Shown piece by piece: positions 27,101 to 36,490 of a stretch of DNA of 64,000 nucleotides. Positions within the stretch are counted from its first letter, which is position 1, and every line of letters starts with the position of its first letter. The notes under the pieces are model-generated. The model was not told the origin of the DNA and made no database searches. It worked only from the letters and a program-made list of their open reading frames with translations. The stretch is from Anaerostipes caccae L1-92 (GTDB taxonomy: Bacteria; Bacillota; Clostridia; Lachnospirales; Lachnospiraceae). The position numbers and the translations under genes are program-made. Where the stretch lies: positions 333,001-397,000 of the forward strand of contig NZ_AP023027.1 in assembly GCF_014467075.1 (NCBI RefSeq), written 5' to 3'.

Positions 27101-27463
27101 GGATCAGTAAATAAAGAAAAACGGGCCCGGATGGTGGAAGACTTCAACAACGATGATACTTCGGTCTTCTGCATTTCCCTAAAGGCTGGAGGCACCGGGT
27201 TAAATCTTACTTCTGCGGATATCGTGATTCATTATGATCCGTGGTGGAATCTGGCCGTACAGAATCAGGCCACGGACAGGGCACACCGGATCGGACAGGA
27301 AAACGTGGTTATGGTCTACCGGCTGATCGTTGAGGGAACGATTGAAGACAACATTGTGAAGCTTCAGGAAAAGAAAAAGGAACTGGCAGATCAGATTTTG
27401 GGCGGAGAAGGAATGGGAAGCGCAAGCTTTACCAGAGAAGAACTGAAGGAATTGTTGAAATAG
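24149..27463 (+). CDS. SNF2-family helicase-like ATPase with SWIM zinc finger
   Basis: About 1104 residues. The N terminus carries a SWIM motif, CTC then CKHC (near residues 71-88), for nucleic-acid or protein binding. The C-terminal 500 residues are a SWI2/SNF2 motor: GILADDMGLGKTLQ (Walker A), IIDEAQ (Walker B), LTGTPVEN, then the second lobe with ISLKAGGTGLNLT and QATDRAHRIGQ. Bacterial members of this group translocate on DNA or remodel RNA polymerase complexes (RapA-like); the precise role is unknown. ATG 24149 lies behind AAGGGCGG; an upstream ATG at 24110 would add 13 residues unlike the family N terminus. Confidence 0.9.
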   Translation: MLDQSEIRALADQNAYKRGRNLYRSDAVQEYSVEEDGGIDYIYAAVQGSGRNMYDVDLEYNMEEGWLENAHCTCPAFREYEGLCKHCVAVLFEYTDYLETQEAAWQYEQKKEESLAKLQTMKGMQNKLSASEEWRPKTTPAIKAFLSQQQLKSTLPIAQESIYGKVHLEPLLTCMDNFIQVEFKIGTSYLYVLKDVFAFADALQNKQKFAYGQKLEFIHDIQVFDRDSRKLAEFLQSWTAQNRIKYMQVPYYGYSYTDSTMKVRKVPLTTGELELFLEAVGDREFPAEINGMPEKLWHVTEDPLSRTMKIKGQEQGINVEVNYLFGYQGIKHNIYFSKGKIYKVSRAFLEPVHDFLSCMENMPQRKVFIETADVPVFCREALPVLETYFECTRESFDEKDYGVVPAAFEIYLDAPQKDFITCRLDAVYGEQKYHVFEKNQKTEGRDLKKEAEAAKIVSHYCNAYDEDEKMMVLANDEDMLYELLVCGIPAMQQFAEVYISDALKKINIAPAPKVAVGVSLSGDLLELKMTAGDMPRNELLEILSKYNRKKKFYRLKSGDFVNMEGEGINALLEMKEGLHLTKKQLEQEQVVLPKYHALYLDEELKEWQSVSAHKDKEFKALIRNMKTVEDNDFELPAEMEPILREYQKRGFLWIKTLKYNGFGGILADDMGLGKTLQVIAFLLSEYLEKEGNSPSLIVAPASLVFNWQSEIRKFAPDLPVRMVVGKAGERKSIIRHAGNRDILVTSYDLLKRDIGLYENMTFSSQIIDEAQYIKNHNTQAAKAVKMVNAGFKLALTGTPVENRLSELWSIFDYLMPGFLYSYQRFREELELPIVQDNSENEIKRLQKMIRPFVLRRLKKDVLKDLPDKLEKNYYARMEGEQQKLYDAHVKRMQLMLDKQSEEEFKSSKIQILSELTRLRQLCCSPELVFDQYTGKSVKSDLCIDLIKNAVSGGHKILLFSQFTSMISILEERLQAEKISFYTLTGSVNKEKRARMVEDFNNDDTSVFCISLKAGGTGLNLTSADIVIHYDPWWNLAVQNQATDRAHRIGQENVVMVYRLIVEGTIEDNIVKLQEKKKELADQILGGEGMGSASFTREELKELLK

Positions 27464-27484
27464 ACAGATTTAAGCGGAGGAGTT

Positions 27485-28084
27485 ATGCACTCTAAGACAA
27501 TCAAGTATTACAACGAAAATGCCGGAGAATTTGTCTCTAATACAGTTGGAGCAAATATGGAGTATCATCAGAAGTGTTTCTGTGAAAGGCTTCCGAAAGG
27601 GGCATTGATCCTTGACTTTGGCTGCGGATCCGGTCGTGATACTAAGCATTTTATGAGTCAGGGTTATCAAGTGGATGCGATGGACGGATCAGAGGAACTG
27701 TGCAGGATGGCTTCGGATTTTACGGGAATCGAGGTGCAGCACAGATACTTTTATGAACTGGATGAGGAGGATAGGTATGATGGGATCTGGGCCTGTTCTT
27801 CTATTCTTCATTTGCCGATAGATGAGCTGAAAGAAGTTTTTCCGAAAATGGCAAAAGCGTTGAGGAATCAGGGGGTTGTATATGCCTCTTTTAAATATGG
27901 AGAATTTGAGGGAGAGCGGAATGGAAGATACTTTACGGATTTGAATGAGGAACGACTGCACAGATTGGCAGATGAAGCTGGAGTTTTTATTGTTGAGGAA
28001 ACATGGATCACGTCTGATGTAAGACCGGGGAGAGATGAAGAAAAATGGCTGAATATGATTTTGAAGAAGAAAGAATTATTTTGA
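27485..28084 (+). CDS. Class I SAM-dependent methyltransferase
   Basis: 199 residues with motif I LILDFGCGSGRDTKHF, acidic motif MDGSEEL and motif IV-like YDGIWACSSILHL. It belongs to the small-molecule/unassigned Methyltransf_11-like group. It starts 21 bases after the SNF2 gene behind GGAGG, so the two are probably co-transcribed. The substrate cannot be predicted. Confidence 0.85.
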   Translation: MHSKTIKYYNENAGEFVSNTVGANMEYHQKCFCERLPKGALILDFGCGSGRDTKHFMSQGYQVDAMDGSEELCRMASDFTGIEVQHRYFYELDEEDRYDGIWACSSILHLPIDELKEVFPKMAKALRNQGVVYASFKYGEFEGERNGRYFTDLNEERLHRLADEAGVFIVEETWITSDVRPGRDEEKWLNMILKKKELF

Positions 28085-28182
28085 GAGTTGATTCAGAAGG
28101 TTCTATCGAGTGTCAGATCATAGATGTTATAAGAAAGATAATCAATTAGGAAACGGTTGATCTGTAAGGATGAGGGACATTC

Positions 28183-28359
28183 TGTCAACCTGTTATAATG
28201 TAAAAATACCAGGGGGTCGACAACGGGCGGAATAGAGGCGTGAAATGTAAAAATTATAAGCAGGGTTGAAGGTTAAAGTTATGAAAAATGCGGTAATCTT
28301 TGCAGGCCGACAAATGGGGGTTGAAAAATGCTTATTTTTGCTATATTGTGAATGTATGG
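28183..28359 (+). promoter_or_regulatory. Leader of CRISPR array 1
   Basis: Holds three sites in fixed positions relative to the first repeat (28360): CTGTCAACC (TCAACC at 28185), GGTCGACAA (TCGACA at 28217, 143 bases before the repeat) and GCCGACAA (CCGACA at 28307, 53 bases before it). The same arrangement occurs before arrays 2 and 3. Leader side is inferred from these sites plus repeat decay at the other end of the array. Confidence 0.75.
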
Positions 28360-29161
28360 GTAATAATAGATCCACATTGGAATTTAGAGGACATTATCAT
28401 CACAAATAAAATTCCCTGGGACTTTGGTAATAATAGATCCACATTGGAATTTAGAGATTCTATATTTCATTTTTTATTCCTCCCTTCTGCGTAATAATAG
28501 ATCCACATTGGAATTTAGAGGTTAGGCATCCTGTTTTAGCCCGCTCCGGCGGGCAGGGTAATAATAGATCCACATTGGAATTTAGAGTTTTTATCGAATG
28601 CAAAGCTATAAAAGGGGATAAAAGTAATAATAGATCCACATTGGAATTTAGAGGGTGGTTTCGTAATTCGTAGATAATTTCGTAATCGGGTAATAATAGA
28701 TCCACATTGGAATTTAGAGGATTCCAATACGCCGTTTTTAAAGAGCAACACATATGTAATAATAGATCCACATTGGAATTTAGAGGTACCAGCCCCTGAG
28801 GTTGCACCAGTATCCATCGCGTAATAATAGATCCACATTGGAATTTAGAGTATGACTATGAGGAGGCGTTCAATCAACAGATCGAGGTAATAATAGATCC
28901 ACATTGGAATTTAGAGTCCGTTCTTTTCTTCTACAATGGTGTAGGCTTTTTTGGTAATAATAGATCCACATTGGAATTTAGAGGAATATGCCGGGTACAA
29001 TATCTTTAACGGAGAGTTAGTAATAATAGAACCACATTGGAATCTAAAGTAGTTATATCCTTGGATCGCCACTTTGATATGGTCGTAATAATAGAGCCAT
29101 ATTGGAATTAGAAGACTAAACCGTTCTAACTCTGAAATGTGTTCGGTACAAGTAATAATAG
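28360..29161 (+). CRISPR. CRISPR array 1: 12 full repeats and a terminal partial repeat
   Basis: Repeats are 30 bases, beginning GTAATAATAG and ending AATTTAGAG, with 34-37 base spacers. Starts: 28360, 28427, 28491, 28558, 28624, 28690, 28756, 28821, 28887, 28954, 29020, 29085, and a partial copy at 29152. The first ten are identical; 29020 and 29085 have several changes (ending CTAAAG and TAGAAG) and the last keeps only about ten bases. Decay at the right end places the leader on the left, so crRNAs are read from the plus strand with the repeat 3' end as the 5' handle. Confidence 0.97.
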
Positions 29162-29516
29162 AAATATAAAAGTTTGAATGAACTTAGATAGCAAACAGGA
29201 AGAAGTATGCTGTTAATATTAAAAATACGGAAACAATGTAAGTATTGTCACCGTACAAAATATTGCTTTTCAGTTCATTATAATTTTTTAAAATATCCAC
29301 TATGGCCTATTAGTACTATTATAGAATTATTATATACTCTAAATCCCATTATGTATAAACTATATTATTAACCTATTTGATTATAATATAAAAACTTAAC
29401 TTATTCAAATTTTTTCATTTTAAAATAAATAGCATTATTATATAAGGTTTAATATTGACAAATATAATAAGTGGTAGTATTATACAGATAAAGGAAGCAA
29501 AAGGAGGAAAATAAAT
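29162..29516 (+). promoter_or_regulatory. AT-rich upstream region and promoter of the cas operon
   Basis: 355 bases without a gene, very AT-rich. TTGACA at 29455-29460 and TATTAT at 29478-29483, 17 bases apart, form a strong sigma-A promoter 34 bases before cas6, whose ribosome site AAAGGAGG follows. Nothing else is recognisable in the first 290 bases. Confidence 0.75.
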
Positions 29517-30263
29517 ATGCGTCTAGAGTTACAATTGGATCTTGAAAAGCCTGAACTAAGCAAAGATTATAGAAGAATTGTATTGTCGTATTTAAAGTTT
29601 GCGCTTAGCGAGTGCAATGACGGAAAGTATTTTGAAAAGTACTTTAAAGATACGATCCAAAAAGATTACTGTTTTTCTGTTTTGATGAAAGGGCCTAAAT
29701 TCTCTAAAGATAAAATCCTTTTAGAAGAACCAAGAATAAAAATCTTATTTTCTTGTGATGACCGAAGGAAGACAGGCTTGATACTATTTTCAGCATTTTT
29801 GGGCATTAAAAACAGGAATTTTCCACTGGCAAACAACAATGCAATGGTGCTAAAACGTATCGATCAAAAAAGTGAGAAATTAATTACCGAGTCTACAGTC
29901 TATATGCAAACTGTTTTAGGAAATGGTCTGTGTATTCGTGAACATGATCGGGAAACAAATAGGGATCGATTCATTACTTTTGAGGATGAAGATTTCAAAG
30001 AGAAAGCCTCGGAGGTCCTATCTGTTCAGGCAAAGTTAGCAGGATTTTCAGATAAGAAGGCATCCGGCATTAGCCTTGAGCCTGTTCAGTGTAAGAAGGT
30101 AGTTGTTTTGCATTATGGAGTTTATATAGATGTAACTGTTGGGATTATAAAAATGACAGGAGACCCAGATGTTTTGCAGTACTTGTATTCGGCCGGGGCA
30201 GGGAGCAAGCATTCAGCAGGATTCGGTGCCCTCAATGTATTAAGGCAGGGGGAAAGTATATGA
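29517..30263 (+). CDS. cas6: Cas6, crRNA-processing endoribonuclease
   Basis: 248 residues, RAMP fold, with the C-terminal glycine-rich loop GSKHSAGFGALNV that identifies Cas6. It cuts the repeat RNA and leaves an 8-base 5' handle, here ATTTAGAG as judged from the repeat end. The catalytic His cannot be fixed by eye because its position varies in the family. First gene of the operon, promoter directly upstream, four-base overlap with cas8. Confidence 0.9.
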   Translation: MRLELQLDLEKPELSKDYRRIVLSYLKFALSECNDGKYFEKYFKDTIQKDYCFSVLMKGPKFSKDKILLEEPRIKILFSCDDRRKTGLILFSAFLGIKNRNFPLANNNAMVLKRIDQKSEKLITESTVYMQTVLGNGLCIREHDRETNRDRFITFEDEDFKEKASEVLSVQAKLAGFSDKKASGISLEPVQCKKVVVLHYGVYIDVTVGIIKMTGDPDVLQYLYSAGAGSKHSAGFGALNVLRQGESI

Positions 30264-31648
30264 AGGAATTACGGGAACAGCTAGAACCGTTAGATTGGAG
30301 ATACTCTGCAGCTATTGTAGGTTTGGAGAAGTATCTGACATGGCTTGGTGATGAAGCTTCAGACTGGGAATTGAAAGAGGACAAATTAGAGTATGATGGA
30401 AGTTACATACAAAAATCAAAGTTTGCAAAATTTGTAGAATACTCTTTCCCGGATGATATGCACCACCTTCAAATAGAAGAATTATTACAAACCCCAGATC
30501 TATCGGATGATCAAATATCTTTGGTCAATAGTAAGATGAAAGGAAATACCATCTTAAAAAAAGTTTTTAAGAAATTAGCCTTTGACGGGGAAAATGCAGT
30601 AGAGGTTTTAAGTTTAATTGAAGAAAATAGAGAAATGATAACACTTGAGACTTTTAGGAACAAAACAAATTTATATCGAAACTATTGCAATACATTTCAA
30701 CTGTTTGAGGATGGAAAAGAATGCTGCCGTCTGTTGGGATATTATATAGATATGCCAAAGAAAGGAAAATCTATTTCATACAATTTTAATAAAGCTAATT
30801 TTCATGGAACAGATATGCAGGTTTTTGATTTCATACCGTTTGCGTTTCATGGTAAAAGAGAAATGATGTTCATTAATGACAATATAGAGCTATCCTGTTT
30901 AGTAGAGACAAATGGGAGATGGGCGGAAAGTGTTCAGCAGGAAAAAAAGGTTTCAGAAAAAGAAGGAAAAAAACTGAATACCAGACAAATGTTTTTTAAG
31001 CTGCTTTTAGAATCGGATACATTTATCACTGGCGATGTTGAGGTTATTGTCAAAAATCCGGATCAGACATTTTTTGAAACATTATATATCCGAAGAGACA
31101 GTTTAAAGATCTTGAAATCTTTGGAAAAGAGCTACAAATATCTATGTTTCAGTATTAAAGAAGCTGAGAATTATTGGGTTGATATTCAGAAGGAAGTCAC
31201 AGAATCAATTCTTAACTTTACATTACTCGATCATTTAATAAATTATTTGCTGAAAAAGCCGGATGTAAATAATTATGGATATGTTATTAACCAGTTAATT
31301 AAAATCAACATAAAAATAAAGGGGGCTGACAAAATGGATGGAGCTATGAAGTCTGCATTTAAAAGTGCAAAAACAGTTGTAGATAAGCGTGAAAATGGCA
31401 GTTATAAGGTTCCGGATAACAAATTAAGTTCATACAACAAGAAATTAACAAGTGCAATTACGTTTGAAGATTATGACCGTTTTTGCAAGATACTTTTGAA
31501 TCTTGCAAATTATGCAGACGAATCTTTTAGTTTTGCATATGATTTGTTTGAAGACTTTGAGAAAAACAAAGAAGTTGCATATACATTTGTAAATGCATTA
31601 AGAAGGGAAAATACAGAGACAGTGAAAGAAGATAAGGGAGGAAATTAA
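30260..31648 (+). CDS. cas8b: Cas8 large subunit of type I-B Cascade (Cst1/Cas8b-like)
   Basis: 462 residues, placed between cas6 and cas7 as in type I-B operons, which is the main evidence. The protein is expected to recognise the PAM and to recruit Cas3. Typical Cst1/Cas8a1 members contain paired CxxC zinc motifs; none is visible here (only scattered Cys such as ECCRLL), so this is a divergent or zinc-free member. It overlaps cas6 by four bases and precedes cas7 by two. Confidence 0.8.
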   Translation: MKELREQLEPLDWRYSAAIVGLEKYLTWLGDEASDWELKEDKLEYDGSYIQKSKFAKFVEYSFPDDMHHLQIEELLQTPDLSDDQISLVNSKMKGNTILKKVFKKLAFDGENAVEVLSLIEENREMITLETFRNKTNLYRNYCNTFQLFEDGKECCRLLGYYIDMPKKGKSISYNFNKANFHGTDMQVFDFIPFAFHGKREMMFINDNIELSCLVETNGRWAESVQQEKKVSEKEGKKLNTRQMFFKLLLESDTFITGDVEVIVKNPDQTFFETLYIRRDSLKILKSLEKSYKYLCFSIKEAENYWVDIQKEVTESILNFTLLDHLINYLLKKPDVNNYGYVINQLIKINIKIKGADKMDGAMKSAFKSAKTVVDKRENGSYKVPDNKLSSYNKKLTSAITFEDYDRFCKILLNLANYADESFSFAYDLFEDFEKNKEVAYTFVNALRRENTETVKEDKGGN

Positions 31649-31650
31649 TT

Positions 31651-32532
31651 ATGAAAAAGAATGCATTAACTTTAACAGTAGTAGCCAATATGACATCAAA
31701 TTATTCTGAAGGCCTGGGGAATATTGCATCAGTACAAAAAGTTTTTAAAAACCAGAAAATATATTCTATGAGAAGCCGGGAAAGTCTGAAGAATGCGATT
31801 ATGGTTCAGAGTGGATGGTATGATGATCTTGAAACTGAAGTAGATGGAGCAGCGCAAAAAAAAGTAAATGCTGAATTAAATGCTGCTAACTGCAGAGCAC
31901 TAGAGGGCGGGTATATGAATACCCAGGGGACAACCTATGTAAGAAAAAGTTCCTTTTATCTGACGGATGCCATTGCAGCAGATCATTTTATAAATGAAAC
32001 AAGATTTCATAATAACTTATACATGGCCTCAAATTATGCAAAGGAAAATGGATTGTCTGTACAGGAGAGCGGCGGTAAAGTGGGATTGATGCCGTATCAG
32101 TATGAATACGACAAATCCTTAAAAGTATATAGTCTGACAGTTGATTTGCAGATGATAGGGAAAGATGAGAACTTTGAAGGAGAAGCTTCCCAGACAGAGA
32201 AACTAGAGAGAGTAACAGCTCTGTTAAATGCAGTAGAAAATTTATCTTTGACAGTGAAAGGTAATTTAGATAATGCAGAACCAGTTTTCATAGTAGGAGG
32301 ATTATCTAAAAGAAAGACACATTATTTTGAAAATGTGGTAAATGTCAAACATGCAAACCTGATGATATCAGAAGATCTGAAAGAGAAGCTGAAAGAAGGA
32401 TTCCATGCGGGACTGCTGAGAGGCAACTTATTAGAAAACGAAGATGAAATAGAAAAAGAATTGGCGCCGGTTTCAATCAGCGCGTTCTTTAAAGAACTGC
32501 GCAAGGAAGTAGAAGAGTATTATTCAAACTAA
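31651..32532 (+). CDS. cas7: Cas7, Cst2/DevR-family Cascade backbone
   Basis: 293 residues. The start ALTLTVVANMTSNYSEGLGN and the conserved MNTQGTTYVRKSSFYLTDA region match the Cst2/DevR branch of Cas7, which polymerises along the crRNA spacer. It lies tightly within the cas operon, with GGAGG before its ATG. Confidence 0.9.
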   Translation: MKKNALTLTVVANMTSNYSEGLGNIASVQKVFKNQKIYSMRSRESLKNAIMVQSGWYDDLETEVDGAAQKKVNAELNAANCRALEGGYMNTQGTTYVRKSSFYLTDAIAADHFINETRFHNNLYMASNYAKENGLSVQESGGKVGLMPYQYEYDKSLKVYSLTVDLQMIGKDENFEGEASQTEKLERVTALLNAVENLSLTVKGNLDNAEPVFIVGGLSKRKTHYFENVVNVKHANLMISEDLKEKLKEGFHAGLLRGNLLENEDEIEKELAPVSISAFFKELRKEVEEYYSN

Positions 32533-32547
32533 TACATAGGAGAGAAG

Positions 32548-33627
32548 GTGAATGGGGTGAAAGCCTTAAGGATAAAAATTCGTCAAGCCAGCGCAAATTA
32601 TAGAAAAGAAGAGACAACAGAGAATAAGATGACGTATCCATTACCTCCGTTATCCACAGTTAGCGGTGCACTGCACAGTATTTGCGGATATACTGAATAT
32701 AAAAAAATGGATATCAGCATTCAAGGCAAATTCTCTTCCATGCGAAAAAAAGTTTACAGAGATTATTGTTTTCTGAACTCTACAATGGATGACAGGGGAA
32801 CTTTGGTCAAAATGAAAAACGAGAGTATGCTGTCTAATGCATTTACGCAAGTTGCCAGTGCTAAAAAATCTCAAGGGAATAGTTTTTTTAATGGGACTAC
32901 GATCCAAGTTCATGATGAGTCTTTACTGCAGGAGTACCGGGATTTAAAAGTTCTTGGAAATAAGATTGCGGAATGGAAATCCACAGAGTACAAAGAGCGA
33001 ATTCAAAATTATAAACAGGAGAAAAACAGGTTAGCAGAACAAAAGAAAACAGCAGAAAAAGGAAGCAATGAGTATGATGAGATTGTTCAGAAAGAAAAGC
33101 AGATAAAGGCAGAAGAGAAAGAATGGAAGAAGAAGGTTTCTGATTATGAGACGAGTAACTATAAAGTTCCAATCTCAAAATTCCGTTCCTTAACTACGTC
33201 CATTAAGTACTATGAAATTTTGGATAATGTGCAGCTGATTTTACATATTCGTGCCGAAGAAGAAGTTTTGAATGACATCTATCATCATATTTATGATTTA
33301 AAATCATTAGGGAGGAGTGAAGATTTCGTAGAAGTTACGGATGCAGAGCTGGTAGAATTACTTGAAACTGATGAGACAGTTCGTAGTCCATATTCTGCTT
33401 ACTTGCACTATGATGATGTGAAGAACAGGAGAATATATACAGGGATGGGCCCGGAACGATTAATGTTTGGAACTAAATATTATTTGGGGAAAAAGTATGA
33501 AATCCAAGACGGAAAACGTATTTTTATTGAAAAAATTCCGGTAGTGTATACATCAGACTTTAAAATCAGAAAAACCAGTGAAAATATTTGGATAGACGAT
33601 CAAAAGAATATTGTAAATTTTTTATAA
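32548..33627 (+). CDS. cas5: Cas5, Cascade subunit capping the crRNA 5' handle, with coiled-coil insertion
   Basis: 359 residues, longer than the usual 200-260. The N terminus (RIKIRQASANYRKE, YPLPPLSTVSGALH) is the Cas5 RAMP fold with its substrate-lining Pro-Leu-Ser-Thr segment. Residues about 125-215 form a strongly charged Lys/Glu/Gln-rich helix, probably a coiled coil, which accounts for the extra length. Start GTG 32548 is five bases after AGGAG; GTG 32557 is the alternative. Confidence 0.88.
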   Translation: MNGVKALRIKIRQASANYRKEETTENKMTYPLPPLSTVSGALHSICGYTEYKKMDISIQGKFSSMRKKVYRDYCFLNSTMDDRGTLVKMKNESMLSNAFTQVASAKKSQGNSFFNGTTIQVHDESLLQEYRDLKVLGNKIAEWKSTEYKERIQNYKQEKNRLAEQKKTAEKGSNEYDEIVQKEKQIKAEEKEWKKKVSDYETSNYKVPISKFRSLTTSIKYYEILDNVQLILHIRAEEEVLNDIYHHIYDLKSLGRSEDFVEVTDAELVELLETDETVRSPYSAYLHYDDVKNRRIYTGMGPERLMFGTKYYLGKKYEIQDGKRIFIEKIPVVYTSDFKIRKTSENIWIDDQKNIVNFL

Positions 33628-33645
33628 TTTATGGAGGGTGAATAG

Positions 33646-35913
33646 GTGAAGTTACAGGAGTACCTGGCAAAGCCAAATAAAACAATTGCAGAACATGCGC
33701 AAGATTTAATTAGACAAGCTGAGATTTTGTGGGATTTTCATTATATTAATGATAAGTATATCTTTGATTTGTTATGCCAGGCCTGTCTTCACCATGATGA
33801 CGGCAAGGCAAATAAAGAATTTCAGAAAAGAGTAAGAAACGGAAAATTAAAATTCAATCCTGAAAAAGAAGTTCCACACAATATTTTATCAATTTTTTAT
33901 TTAGACCCATCTTTTTATTTACATTCATCGAAATATCAGTATGAGGATTTTATGAGAGTTGCCTGTGCTATTTTATACCACCATGATTACTGTGAAGAAT
34001 GGAAAGTTTTAAGAGAGAAAAGGGACTTAATTGATTCATTGCTGTTGGATGAATATAAGCATGAATTCGATGATGAAAATGAACTTGTAGGAATATATCC
34101 TTCAGACCCTCAGACTATTTTATTAAAAGGTTTACTGCATCGATGTGATTACAGTGCCAGCGGAAATTATCAGGTTGAATATCCAAATGATTTCTTGATT
34201 AAGGGGCTCGACCAGATGATGCAAGCATGGAAAGTAAAGAATCCAAAGAGTAAATGGAATGAGCTGCAGGAATTTTGTATTGAGCATCGTGAAGATGATA
34301 TTATTGCTTTGGCTCCAACAGGAATGGGAAAAACGGAAGCAGGACTTCATTGGATAGGAGACAATAAAGGATTCTTCGTACTGCCTGTACGGGTAGCGAT
34401 CAACTCTATTTATGATCGTGTCAAAAATGATATTTTAAAAGAAGAAAAACTTCATGAACGTCTGGGATTATTACATTCAGAAGCATTAGAATATTATAGA
34501 GAGCATCTTTCAAACAGTGAAGAGTTAGATATTTTTGAATATTCAGATCGGGGAAAAATACTTTCACTTCCATTAAACATTTCCACATTAGACCAATTAT
34601 TTGGCTTTATTTTTGGGTATAAGGGCTATGAGATGAAATTGGTCACGCTTGCATATTCAAAGATTGTGATCGATGAGATTCAAATGTATGATGCAGAATT
34701 ACTGGCCTATTTGGTTTTTGGACTTCGGAAGATACATCAATTTGGCGGAAAGATTGCAATCGTAACAGCAACGCTATCTCCATTTTTAAAAGATATTTTA
34801 AGAAGAGATACAGGGATTGAATTTAAAGAACAACAGTTTTCAAATAATTTAATGAGACATTCGATAAAGGTAAAGCAGGAGTCCTTATCTGCAGAAGATA
34901 TTATTCAATGTTATAAAAAAAATAAGATGCTAAATCACAGTAATAAGATTTTAGTTGTCTGTAATACAATCCGAAAAGCACAGGAAATGTATGATGAATT
35001 AAAAGAAGCAGATATAGATTTGAATTTAAATGTCTTTCATAGCCGTTTTACCCGAAATGATAGAAAGCAGCTGGAATCGGAAATCAAAGAATTTGGGAAA
35101 ACCTATTCAGATGAAAAACAAGGAGTCCTGGATAGCCGCGATGGGATTTGGATCGCAACGTCAGTTGTTGAAGTAAGCCTGGATATTGATTTTGATTATT
35201 TATTTACAGAACTTTCTGAATTAAATGCATTGTTTCAGAGAATGGGAAGGTGCAATAGAAAAGGAAAGAAAGATATTGATGAATATAATTGCTTTGTGTA
35301 TTGTGACGGTAAAGATGTTAAGAGGGGGCGGAAAGGCTTTTTAGATGCTGTTTTATATACGCAATCTATGAAAGCTTTGTCAAATTGTGATGGTCCGATC
35401 AGTGAAGAAGATAAACTGGCTTTGATTGAAAAATATTTTACTACGGAAGCAGTTTCTGAAAGTGACTATTTAAAAGAATACAATGAAACTTTTAATAAAT
35501 TTAAGATTGGTGTTAAAGTTAGTGATGGTGAACAGGACTTACGAAATATCTTTTCTCAAAATATTGTTCCAAAGTCCGTATATCTGGATTATAAAGAGAG
35601 TATTGAAGGGCTGCAAAAAAATTTAATGGATGTAGAAAAGCAAATAAAAGAGGAAAAGAAATTAGGAAAAGATAAACTAATTTTAAATAACTTGTGGAAA
35701 AGGAGATTAGAGATACAAGAACAACTTAAAGGATATATAGTCTCCATACCGAAATATATGTATATAAAATACAAACGTCATGAAATCGAAATTTTTGGAG
35801 AGATAAAAATTAATCGGTTTGAGACGATACCGGTAATAGACTGTCATTATGATGAAAAGGGATTTTATCCATTAGATGTAGAGGAAATGGATGAGCCTAT
35901 ATTTACTCTATAA
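33646..35913 (+). CDS. cas3: Cas3, HD nuclease-helicase
   Basis: 755 residues combining an N-terminal HD domain (His17 in AEHAQD; His50-Asp51 in LHHDDGK; a later YHHDY) with a DExD helicase: APTGMGKTEAG (Walker A), VIDEIQMYD (Walker B), TATLSPF, and LFQRMGRCNRKGK (motif VI). It degrades the target strand after Cascade recruitment. All nuclease and ATPase motifs appear intact. Start GTG at 33646 is preceded by GGAGGGTG. Confidence 0.95.
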   Translation: MKLQEYLAKPNKTIAEHAQDLIRQAEILWDFHYINDKYIFDLLCQACLHHDDGKANKEFQKRVRNGKLKFNPEKEVPHNILSIFYLDPSFYLHSSKYQYEDFMRVACAILYHHDYCEEWKVLREKRDLIDSLLLDEYKHEFDDENELVGIYPSDPQTILLKGLLHRCDYSASGNYQVEYPNDFLIKGLDQMMQAWKVKNPKSKWNELQEFCIEHREDDIIALAPTGMGKTEAGLHWIGDNKGFFVLPVRVAINSIYDRVKNDILKEEKLHERLGLLHSEALEYYREHLSNSEELDIFEYSDRGKILSLPLNISTLDQLFGFIFGYKGYEMKLVTLAYSKIVIDEIQMYDAELLAYLVFGLRKIHQFGGKIAIVTATLSPFLKDILRRDTGIEFKEQQFSNNLMRHSIKVKQESLSAEDIIQCYKKNKMLNHSNKILVVCNTIRKAQEMYDELKEADIDLNLNVFHSRFTRNDRKQLESEIKEFGKTYSDEKQGVLDSRDGIWIATSVVEVSLDIDFDYLFTELSELNALFQRMGRCNRKGKKDIDEYNCFVYCDGKDVKRGRKGFLDAVLYTQSMKALSNCDGPISEEDKLALIEKYFTTEAVSESDYLKEYNETFNKFKIGVKVSDGEQDLRNIFSQNIVPKSVYLDYKESIEGLQKNLMDVEKQIKEEKKLGKDKLILNNLWKRRLEIQEQLKGYIVSIPKYMYIKYKRHEIEIFGEIKINRFETIPVIDCHYDEKGFYPLDVEEMDEPIFTL

Positions 35914-35980
35914 AATAGTGAGAAATAAAATTTTATAATAGCTAGTTGGTAATTGTAATATAAAGGGGAGGTTTCGTTTT

Positions 35981-36475
35981 ATGGAGGAGAGAATTACAGG
36001 AGTAATGATTTACTACTATTTCGTCTGTAAGAGGAAATTATGGTATTTCTGTCATGAAATAAATATGGAAGCCGAAAACGAAAGTGTTATGCTGGGTAAG
36101 TTGTTAGATGAAAACAGCTATCGCCGTGATGAAAAACACATCAACATTGATAATATTATTAATATCGATTTTATAAAAGAACATAAGGAATTGCATGAAG
36201 TAAAGAAAAGTAAATCTATTGAAGAGGCAGGAGTCTGGCAAGTGAAATATTATCTTTACTATCTTTGGAAGAGAGGCGTAAAGAATTTAAAGGCTAAAAT
36301 TGATTACCCATTGTTAAAGAAAAACCTGATTGTTGAGTTGAAAGAAGAGGATATTAAGAAATTAGAAGGTATTATTTCTGAAATACATGAAATCAAAGAA
36401 TTAGAAACACCACCTGAGTTCTGTGAAAAGAAAATTTGCAAGAAATGTGCTTACCATGACTTATGTTTCATCTAA
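35981..36475 (+). CDS. cas4: Cas4, iron-sulfur exonuclease for spacer acquisition
   Basis: 164 residues. RecB-like nuclease core with the ELHEVKKSKS motif (catalytic E-V-K) and four Cys around it: CKRKLWYFC at the N terminus and CEKKICKKCAYHDLC at the C terminus, which bind a 4Fe-4S cluster. Cas4 trims prespacers and selects PAM ends together with Cas1-Cas2. GGGAGG precedes the ATG. Confidence 0.94.
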   Translation: MEERITGVMIYYYFVCKRKLWYFCHEINMEAENESVMLGKLLDENSYRRDEKHINIDNIINIDFIKEHKELHEVKKSKSIEEAGVWQVKYYLYYLWKRGVKNLKAKIDYPLLKKNLIVELKEEDIKKLEGIISEIHEIKELETPPEFCEKKICKKCAYHDLCFI

Positions 36476-36490
36476 TAGGGAGGTGAAAGG

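Noticed and set aside
28460..28838. Long minus-strand open frames through array 1, with a recurring SKFQCGSIIT-like peptide
   Set aside because: They are translations of the CRISPR repeats in a spacer period divisible by three in places, with no ribosome site.
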